Positions 43,896 to 50,193 of a DNA stretch of 64,000 bases are shown here, in pieces. This DNA comes from JANQRZ01 sp965214485 (GTDB lineage: Bacteria; Bacteroidota; Rhodothermia; Rhodothermales; JANQRZ01), in the NCBI GenBank assembly GCA_965214485.1, contig CBDCBW010000013.1:124001-188000 (forward strand). The letters run 5' to 3'. The position numbers and the translations under genes are program-made. The notes under the pieces were generated by a model, which ran no database searches, was not told where the DNA came from, and saw nothing but the letters and a program-made list of their open reading frames with translations. How positions within the stretch are numbered: position 1 is the stretch's first letter; the number at the start of each line of letters is the position of its first letter.

Positions 43896-45494
43896 TCAGC
43901 GCCCGCCGGTGACGCCTTCGAGCGCGCGGATCTCCGGCGCCGGCGCGGGCGGGGCCTCGGCACGGGTGTCCTCAGCGCCGTCGGTGACGAACTGCCGGTA
44001 GTGGTCGAACCGGTCGAGGATCAGGGCGACGTAGGTCACGGGTTCCAGCCCGCGCGCGAACCCGTACTTCACGACGGGGTCGGTGTAGACCTCGGCCTTC
44101 GACTTCTGAAGGAGCCAGAAGGCGACCTCCTCCCAGTGCGTGTCGTCGCCGCCGTGCTTGGCCGTCAGGCGTCGGGCGTCCTCGACGTGGCCGTGCCCGG
44201 TGTTGTAGGACGCGAGGACGAAGCGCAGGCGCTCGGCCTCGTCCTCGATCTTGTCGTCCCAGTAGTCCTCGAGCCAGCGGATGAAGCGGACGGCCCCGGC
44301 GACGTTGTCGTCGGGGTCGTAGATGTCGGTGACGCCGAACTGCCGCGCCGTCGGCGGCATGAGCTGGAGCAGGCCCGTGGCCCCGGCCCACGACTGCGCG
44401 CGCGGGTCGAACCGCGACTCCTGGTAGGTCTGCGAGGCCAGCAGCCGCCAGTCCCACCCGATCTCGTCGGCGTGCTCCTTGAGCAGGGCGTCGTAGTCCG
44501 AGAGTACCCCGGTCTCGCCGGTGAGGTAGGTGCTCCGGACGCGCTCGCGGTAGCCCTTGCGGTCGACGAAGTACTTCCGGTAGAGCGTGTTCATGACGCC
44601 CCCACCCCGGTGCTCGTCGATCCACTGGCTGAGGGCGGCCTGGAGCTTCGGCGCGTTCTCGCGGACGGCCCACGCCACCTTGTGCGACGGCCCCATCACG
44701 GGGTGCACCGCGATGTTGGTGTAGTACTCGGTCCGCAGCTCGGCCACGTTCTCCTGCGAGACGGTGAAGTCGATGGCCCCCGACGAGACCTGCCGGATCA
44801 GGTCCTCCGCCGAGACGTCGCCGCCGAGCTCGACGATGTAAATGTCGCCCGTCACCTGGTCCGACAGCTCGACCAGGGTCTCCTCGTAGGGCGAGTTGCC
44901 CGGCAGGTGGACCGCCTCGCCCGCGAGCTGCGCCGGGTTCGAGATGAGCCGGGCGTTCAGCTCGATGGATTCCGGCTGATCCTCCGCCTCGCCGATGGCC
45001 TCGACGAGGTCCGTCGTGGTGTCCATCGCTTCGGCCCCTTCGACGATCACCGAGTCCACGGAGTCCGGGAGCTCGAGCTCGCTGTCGTCGCGCTGCACGA
45101 GCGTCGGTTCGGTCTCGTAGAGCGCGTGCGTGAAGGCGACGTTCGCGCTGTCCGCCGCGGTGGGGACGACGCGCGAGGCGACGATGTCCCCGGCCCCCTC
45201 GTTGAGCAGGATGAAGAGGCTGTCCGAGTCCGAGACGACGCGCATCTTGAGGACGAGGTCGCGGCTCTCGGCGAAGCGCTTGAGCAGCTCGTACTCGTAG
45301 CCCAGGGGCTCGCCCCGGTAGAGGAAGTACGAGGTCGAGTTGTAGGTCGTCAGCGCGACGATCGTGTCGCGCGCGACGATGGCGTCGAGGTCCCGGTCGA
45401 TGGGGTCGGGCAGGCCGTCGGCGGCGGAGCCGATGCAGCCGGGGAGCAGCAGGACGACGAGGGCGAGGAGCGAGCGCAAGGCAGCAGAAGGCAT
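43896..45494 (-). CDS. mltF: membrane-bound lytic murein transglycosylase MltF
   Basis: 532 residues. Lipoprotein signal (LLALVVLLLPGC, Cys at residue 20). The N-terminal half is a solute-binding-protein family 3-like domain (TIVALTTYNSTSYFLYRGEP, GYEYELLKRFAE, SSGAIDFTVSQENV), and the C-terminal half is an SLT domain with catalytic Glu in TYQESRFDPRAQSWAGATG, LMPPTARQFGV and ASYNTGHGHVED. It cleaves peptidoglycan by forming 1,6-anhydro-muropeptides. Unlike E. coli MltF it is long between the domains and has an acidic insertion (DSELELPDSVDSVIVEGAEA). Two ATGs arise from a near-duplicate at its start (45494 and 45527, both in frame); the inner start gives the shorter signal. Confidence 0.92.
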   Translation of the reverse strand: MPSAALRSLLALVVLLLPGCIGSAADGLPDPIDRDLDAIVARDTIVALTTYNSTSYFLYRGEPLGYEYELLKRFAESRDLVLKMRVVSDSDSLFILLNEGAGDIVASRVVPTAADSANVAFTHALYETEPTLVQRDDSELELPDSVDSVIVEGAEAMDTTTDLVEAIGEAEDQPESIELNARLISNPAQLAGEAVHLPGNSPYEETLVELSDQVTGDIYIVELGGDVSAEDLIRQVSSGAIDFTVSQENVAELRTEYYTNIAVHPVMGPSHKVAWAVRENAPKLQAALSQWIDEHRGGGVMNTLYRKYFVDRKGYRERVRSTYLTGETGVLSDYDALLKEHADEIGWDWRLLASQTYQESRFDPRAQSWAGATGLLQLMPPTARQFGVTDIYDPDDNVAGAVRFIRWLEDYWDDKIEDEAERLRFVLASYNTGHGHVEDARRLTAKHGGDDTHWEEVAFWLLQKSKAEVYTDPVVKYGFARGLEPVTYVALILDRFDHYRQFVTDGAEDTRAEAPPAPAPEIRALEGVTGGR

Positions 45495-45530
45495 GGGGGC
45501 AGCAGAAGACAGGTGGGCAGAAGACATGGG
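45482..45530. repeat. imperfect duplication of the mltF start region
   Basis: On the minus strand ATGTCTTCTGCC and ATGCCTTCTGCTGCC occur 33 bp apart (45527 and 45494) with a third partial CTTCTGCTGCC in between, so the region encodes MSSAHLSSAAPMPSAA. Like other gene edges here it repeats the start codon. Confidence 0.6.
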
Positions 45531-45598
45531 GACGGAAAGCCGGGAGGGAGAGAGCGAAAAGAGGCGAGGCGTAAGCGGTCACCCCGTCAGGGAAGCCA

Positions 45599-45803
45599 GA
45601 GCCTGTTTGAGGAGGTAGAGCGAAGGCGAAAGCGAGCGAGCAGGGCGCGCCGAAGGCGCGCGAATCCGCAGGATCGGGGAGCGCAGCGACCCCACCGGGC
45701 GAGCCCGTGGGCTTGGCGCTGCGCTGCATCGCCGAGCGCGTCGTTGCCGAGCGCGTCGTTCGCAGCCGGTTGTGGTCCGCTCGTTCTCTTCATAAACAGG
45801 CTC
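45599..45803. mobile_element. 205 bp MITE-like element with IS5-like ends
   Basis: GAGCCTGTTT begins both ends read inward (45599 rightward, 45803 leftward), 10 bp exact. The right end continues ATGAA, giving 12 of 15 matches with the resident IS5-family terminus (GAGGCTGACTATGAA). Flanks are CCA and TCA, a poor 3 bp direct repeat. No gene inside. It touches the stop codon of the patatin gene. A non-autonomous derivative moved by an IS5-type transposase is the best guess. Confidence 0.55.
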
Positions 45804-46700
45804 TCAGAGGGCGCGCGGGGCAGGAAGGTCGTCGAGGTGAAGCACGGCGCGGAGCTTCGGGAGGGCGGCCCGCATCGCTCGCTCGCCCGCCGCGATCAGC
45901 TCCTCGGCCCGCGTGAAGCCGACCAGGAGGTTCACGTCGGCGGGAAGGGCGGGGCGGACGACGACCTCGGGCTTCGAGCGCTCCAGGTTGCGCGCCGTCA
46001 GCGCGGCCACGGCCACGAAGCCGGCCTGCCACACGTCGCGCACGCCCGGCGGCACGAACGGCAGCTCGAGCGCCTCGACGCGCGGAGCCTCGCCGAGCCG
46101 GTTCTCCGGGAAGTACGGCAGCACGTCCACGGCCAGCACCACCTCGGCCCCGAGCTCGCGGGCGCGGTCGGCGGGGACGTTGTTGAGCAGGGCCCCGTCG
46201 GCGAGCCGGTAGCGGCCCATCTCGACCGGGGCGAAGATGCCGGGCAGCGACATCGTCGCGCGCATCGCCGGGACGAGCGGCCCGCTCTTGAGCACGACCT
46301 CGCGCCCGGTGACGAGGTCGGCGGCGACGAGCGCGAGCGGTCGGCGGAGGTCGTCGAAGGTGCGGTCGGCCCCCATCGACTCGGCGAGGTAGTTCTCGAA
46401 GCGCTTGCCCGAGAGCAGGGCCTGGAGCGTCGGGATGCGGTCGGCGAGGCGGAAGAGGGTCGTGCGCTGCGCGAGGCCGACGACCTCCTGCTCGATCTTC
46501 TCGACGGGAAACCCCGCCGCGTACCCCGCCCCGATGAGGCCGCCCATCGAGGTGCCCGCGACCACGTCGGCGTGCAGGCCTTCGCGGGCGAGCACCTTCA
46601 GCACGCCGAGGTGCGCGAACCCGCGCGCGCCGCCGCCGCCGAGGGCGAGGCCGAGCCGGAGGGGCGCTCCGCCGACGGGTCGGTCGGTTGCTGCGTCCAT
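45804..46700 (-). CDS. patatin-like phospholipase (RssA/NTE type)
   Basis: 298 residues with a catalytic dyad: oxyanion loop GGGGARG (20-26), nucleophile Ser51 in GTSMG (49-53), and Asp168 in LADGALLNN (DGA, as in bacterial patatins). Helix-rich insert and a C-terminal region with FTRAEELIAAGERAM follow the usual plan. Such enzymes hydrolyse ester bonds of phospholipids or acyl lipids; physiological substrate unknown. No signal peptide, so cytoplasmic. Its stop (45806-45804) abuts a MITE-like element. The ATG at 46700 was preferred over one 13 codons upstream that lacks conservation. Confidence 0.93.
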   Translation of the reverse strand: MDAATDRPVGGAPLRLGLALGGGGARGFAHLGVLKVLAREGLHADVVAGTSMGGLIGAGYAAGFPVEKIEQEVVGLAQRTTLFRLADRIPTLQALLSGKRFENYLAESMGADRTFDDLRRPLALVAADLVTGREVVLKSGPLVPAMRATMSLPGIFAPVEMGRYRLADGALLNNVPADRARELGAEVVLAVDVLPYFPENRLGEAPRVEALELPFVPPGVRDVWQAGFVAVAALTARNLERSKPEVVVRPALPADVNLLVGFTRAEELIAAGERAMRAALPKLRAVLHLDDLPAPRAL

Positions 46701-47062
46701 GCAGGAGGAGGGTCGAGAAGCGGGAAAAGCGGCGGGCACCAGAGCGGAGTGGTACGCGCCGAGGCCGGAGGGGGTTTTTGAGAACAGGAGAAAGGGAAGG
46801 GACAGGGCGTAGACGACTCAGGAGGAGGCGACTCAGGACGACCGGAAAAGCGACCTGGGCGTACGTCCTGGTTGTTTTGGGCGAGGAGCGAATCGAGGGG
46901 GACTCGGCGTCGCGCTGCATCGCCGATGCCGGCGCGACAGGGGAGGGCTGCGAACGGCTCCTGCCCTGAACCCTACGGATGAGCCCTGAACCCTACGGAT
47001 GAACAGTCTGGGAGAGGGAGGCTTCGGGGCGAGGCAGACTCCGTATCACGCCCACCCCCGCC
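46701..47062. other. 362 bp intergenic region with 20 bp tandem duplication
   Basis: No gene supported. CCCTGAACCCTACGGATGAG (46964-46983) is followed by the same 20 bp with one change (46984-47003), a recent duplication. The rest is GC-rich with purine-biased stretches and no palindrome of note. It lies between the patatin gene start and the formate dehydrogenase remnant, both on the minus strand. Confidence 0.55.
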
Positions 47063-47842
47063 CTAAACGTGTCCGCCGGGCGGTCGGTCGCGGGTGGGGA
47101 AGACGTAGTCGGCGCGGGCCCACTTGCGCTCGACCTCGACCCCGGCCTGGGGCGTCGGGCTCCCGTAGCGGTGGTACGTCTTCGGAAGTGGACGCCCGCC
47201 GTTGTGACCGAGCTTCTCTAGGCGGACGGCGATCTCCTTGTAGGCCGGCGTCGAGCTGTCGGGGTCGACGACGTTCGAGGTGAGCATGTTGATCGGGGCG
47301 GCGGTGTCGATCTCGGGGACGTAGAGCTCGCCGCCGCGGACCTGCTCGCTGACGAGCACGCGGAGCTTGACCGCGCCGCGCCGCGAGACGAGCCGGACCC
47401 AGTCGCCGTCCTCGAGCCCGCGCTCGGCGGCGAGGGCGGTCGAGACCTCGACCCAGGCGTCGGGCACTTTGGCCGCGATGCCGGGGACGCGGTAGGTCAT
47501 GTTGCCCTCGTGGTAGTGCTCGAGCACGCGCCCGTTGTTGAGGTCGTACTCGTCGTCGGGCTGGTCGCTGGGCTCGGTCCACGCGAGGGGGTTAGAGCCG
47601 CGCCTTGCCCTCGGGGAGGTGGAACGCCTCGGTGTAGAGGAGGGGCGTGTCCGTTCCGTCGGCGTCGACGGGCCAGCACAGCACGTCTGGAGCGGCCCGA
47701 GCGCCGGGTGGTAGCAGACGTGCGGCACGCCGAGGCCGAGCCGGCCGAGCAGGTCGACGAGCGGCTCGCCGGGGAGGGCCGCGGCGGCGCGCCCGTTGAC
47801 GCGGAGGGAGACGGACACCGGGGTCACAGGGGCGGCTTCCAT
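47063..47842 (-). pseudogene. internally deleted formate dehydrogenase alpha subunit
   Basis: Begins MEAAPVTPVSVSLRVNG and reads to LGVPHVCYHPALGPLQTC, the N-terminal [2Fe-2S] plant-type ferredoxin region of FdhA-like NAD-linked formate dehydrogenases. It then jumps, with a frame change, to CWPVDADGTDTPLLYTEA, FHLPEGKARL and a TAA; one base later the frame of PLAWTEPSDQPDDEYDLNN opens and continues through the molybdopterin-dinucleotide-binding domain (TYRVPGIAAKVPDAWVEVST, NMLTSNVVDPDS) to the end. The middle, with the Cys/Ser ligand loops, Fe-S clusters and molybdenum site (about 700 residues), is missing. So it is a dead gene with one large deletion and at least one further frameshift. Confidence 0.82.
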
Positions 47843-47984
47843 AGGCGCGAAGAGGGGGGAAGCGTCAAGATACCGTCGGCCCGGTCGGGTCCGGGGAGAG
47901 GGAGCTATTCGGAAGGTCGGGTGTTGAAGCCGTCCTGCGTTTGGAGGTAGAGCCCGCAGGATCACCCGTTTCCCCCCGCCCGCC

Positions 47985-49625
47985 GTGCCCAACCCTGCCC
48001 TCCTCGTCGTCGACGACGACCCCGACGTGCTCCGCGCGATCGCCCGCGACCTGCGCCGCCGCTACGGCCAGGACTACCGCGTGCTCCGCGCCGCCTCCGG
48101 CCCCGAGGCCCTCGACGCGCTCGACGAGCTCAAGGAGCGCGGCGACGCGGTCGCCCTCCTGCTCTCGGACCAGCGGATGCCGCAGATGGACGGCGTCGCG
48201 TTCCTCTCGGAAGCGATGCAGCGCTTCCCGCGCAGCAAGCGCGCCCTGCTCACCGCCTACGCCGACACCGAGGCCGCGATCTCGGCCATCAACCGGTCGC
48301 AGGTGGACTACTACCTCCTCAAGCCGTGGGACCCGCCCGAGGAGCGGCTCTACCCCGTCCTCGACGACCTCCTCGGCGACTGGCAGGCGGGCTACCGGCC
48401 GGGCTACGGCGGGGTCCGGCTCGTCGGCAGCCGGTGGTCGGCGGAGACGCACGCGCTCAAGGACTTCCTCGCCCGCAACGCCGTGCCCTACGCCTTCGTC
48501 GACGCCGAGAGCGAGGAGGGCCGCGAACTGTTGCGTGACGGCGTCTCGCTCCCGCTCGCGATTCTTCCCGACGGCGAGCGCCTCGAAGCGCCGACGCCGA
48601 GCGCCCTCGCCGAGCGCCTCGGCCTGCGGACGAGCGCGGAGAGCGCCTTCTACGACCTCGCCATCGTCGGCGGCGGGCCGGCCGGCCTTGCGGCGGCGGT
48701 CTACGGCGCGAGCGAGGGGCTGCGCACCGTCCTCATCGAGCGCGAGGCCACCGGCGGGCAGGCCGGGACGAGCAGCCGCATCGAAAACTATCTGGGTTTC
48801 CCCTCGGGCCTCTCTGGGGCCGACCTCGCGCGCCGCGCCACCACCCAGGCCGAGCGCTTCGGCGTCGAAATCCTCGCCCCGCAGGAGGTCGAAGCCCTCG
48901 CGGTGGACGGCCCGTACAAGCGGCTCACGCTGGCCGACGGCAGCGAGGTCTCGTGCCACGTCCTGATGCTCGCCACCGGGGTCTCGTGGCGCAAGCTCTC
49001 CGCGCCGGGGGCCGAGCGCCTCGCCGGGCGCGGCGTCTACTACGGAGCCGCGATGACCGAGGCCATCGGCTGCCGCGGCGAGGAGGTCTACATCGTCGGC
49101 GCGGGCAACTCCGCCGGGCAGGCCGCGATGTACTTCGCCGAGTACGCCGCGCGCGTCGTCATGCTCATCCGAGGCGACGACCTGGGCAAGAGCATGAGCC
49201 ACTACCTCGTCGAGCGCATCGAGGAGCACCCGGTGATCGACGTGCTGCTGCACACCGAGGTCGCCGAGGTCTGCGGTGGGGACCACCTCGAACGGCTCAT
49301 CCTGAAGAACAGGGAGACCGGTGCCGAGACCCCCGCCGACACGCGCTACCTCTTCGTCTTCATCGGCGCGGCCCCGCGCACGGACTGGCTCGACGGCGTC
49401 GTCGTCCGCGACGAGCGCGGCTTCGTCCCGACCGGCCCCGACCTAAAGGAGCACCACCTCGACGGCTGGCCCCTCGAGCGCGAGCCGTTCCTTTTAGAGA
49501 CCAACGTCCCCGGCATCTTCGTCGCGGGCGACGTCCGGCACGAGTCCGTCAAGCGCGTCGCGAGCGCCGTCGGCGAAGGCTCCGTCGCCGTCCACTTTAT
49601 GCACCGGCATTTGGCTTCGCTTTGA
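47985..49625 (+). CDS. response regulator fused to a thioredoxin-reductase-like flavoprotein
   Basis: 546 residues from GTG. Residues 1-130 form a receiver domain: Asp10-Asp11, phospho-acceptor Asp62 (LLLSDQRMP), Thr90 and Lys113 (LLKPW). Residues 140-215 form a glutaredoxin-like fold (RLVGSRWSAETHALKDFLA, YAFVDAESEEG) that lacks the CxxC. Residues 222-546 are an FAD/NAD oxidoreductase: GGGPAG (229-234), TGGQAGTSSRIENYLGFP, the NAD site GAGNSAG (372-378) and FVAGDVRHESVKR. The place where thioredoxin reductase has its CxxC reads YYGAAM (352-357), so no dithiol is present. It probably is an FAD-dependent electron carrier or NADH oxidase-like output controlled by phosphorylation. The histidine kinase gene at 53503 is the obvious partner. 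Confidence 0.9.
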   Translation: MPNPALLVVDDDPDVLRAIARDLRRRYGQDYRVLRAASGPEALDALDELKERGDAVALLLSDQRMPQMDGVAFLSEAMQRFPRSKRALLTAYADTEAAISAINRSQVDYYLLKPWDPPEERLYPVLDDLLGDWQAGYRPGYGGVRLVGSRWSAETHALKDFLARNAVPYAFVDAESEEGRELLRDGVSLPLAILPDGERLEAPTPSALAERLGLRTSAESAFYDLAIVGGGPAGLAAAVYGASEGLRTVLIEREATGGQAGTSSRIENYLGFPSGLSGADLARRATTQAERFGVEILAPQEVEALAVDGPYKRLTLADGSEVSCHVLMLATGVSWRKLSAPGAERLAGRGVYYGAAMTEAIGCRGEEVYIVGAGNSAGQAAMYFAEYAARVVMLIRGDDLGKSMSHYLVERIEEHPVIDVLLHTEVAEVCGGDHLERLILKNRETGAETPADTRYLFVFIGAAPRTDWLDGVVVRDERGFVPTGPDLKEHHLDGWPLEREPFLLETNVPGIFVAGDVRHESVKRVASAVGEGSVAVHFMHRHLASL

Positions 49626-49626
49626 A

Positions 49627-49698
49627 GGGAATGGAGGGAATGGAGGGAATGGAGGGAATGGAGGGAATGGAGGGAATGGAGGGAATGGAGGGAATGGA
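49627..49698. repeat. minisatellite: eight perfect 9 bp units
   Basis: GGGAATGGA is repeated eight times without error right after the stop codon of the flavoprotein gene. Inverted copies (TCCATTCCC at 50164-50172; TCCATTCCG at 50182-50190) occur on the far side of the next gene. Degenerate relatives lie at about 6380-6433. Confidence 0.92.
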
Positions 49699-49726
49699 AT
49701 AAAACCGAGTAAGTTAATTACAGACG

Positions 49727-50158
49727 ATGATGCATTTTAAGGAGCTTGGCGTATATGGGCTGGCCGTTGAGTTGCGGAAGGAGGTCTTTGCCGCCTCGAA
49801 GACATGGCCGAAGGCGGAGCAGTATGCGCTCACCGATCAGGCGCGGCGCGCCTCGCGCAGTGTCTCGGCGAACCTCGCTGAAGCATGGGCGAAGCGTCGG
49901 TACCCAAAGCACTTCGTCAGCAAGCTCACCGACGCGCTCGCTGAAGCGGAAGAGACAGGCGTTTGGCTCGACGTAGCATCGGAGTGCGGATATCTTGGCC
50001 GTGCAGAGCATGAAGCACTTGCCTCGACGACACGCCGCATTATCGCGGGCTTGGTGAAAATGGCGCGACGGCCGGAGCAGTGGTGTGGCCCCGCAACGCT
50101 TGTCCGCGAGGATGCAGAACCTTACGGCGCAGGCTTCGAGCACGACGCACCAGCCTAG
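49727..50158 (+). CDS. four-helix bundle protein (S23 / 23S rRNA intervening-sequence protein family)
   Basis: 143 residues matching the S23/four-helix bundle family: FKELGVYGLAVELRKEVF (usual FxxLxVYxxAxxLxxxVY), then EQYALTDQARRASRSVSANLAEAW, the highly conserved LTxQxRRAxxSVxxNIAEG block, and helices with KLTDALAEAEETGVWL and TRRIIAGLVKMAR. Members occur inside 23S rRNA introns and scattered in genomes, and form pentamers; precise role unknown. The first two codons are ATG ATG. The gene lies between a (GGGAATGGA)8 array and inverted copies of the same motif, so it may belong to an inserted unit. Its codon use is a little less GC-rich than its neighbours. Confidence 0.9.
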   Translation: MMHFKELGVYGLAVELRKEVFAASKTWPKAEQYALTDQARRASRSVSANLAEAWAKRRYPKHFVSKLTDALAEAEETGVWLDVASECGYLGRAEHEALASTTRRIIAGLVKMARRPEQWCGPATLVREDAEPYGAGFEHDAPA

Positions 50159-50193
50159 GTCCCTCCATTCCCTCCTCTCCCTCCATTCCGACC

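Noticed and set aside
44001..46781. 926-codon plus-strand frame opposite mltF and patatin
   Set aside because: Antisense shadow of two well-supported genes.
49627..49698. CRISPR array
   Set aside because: The repeated 9 bp units have no spacers; it is a minisatellite. No CRISPR repeat-spacer pattern or cas gene is present in the window.
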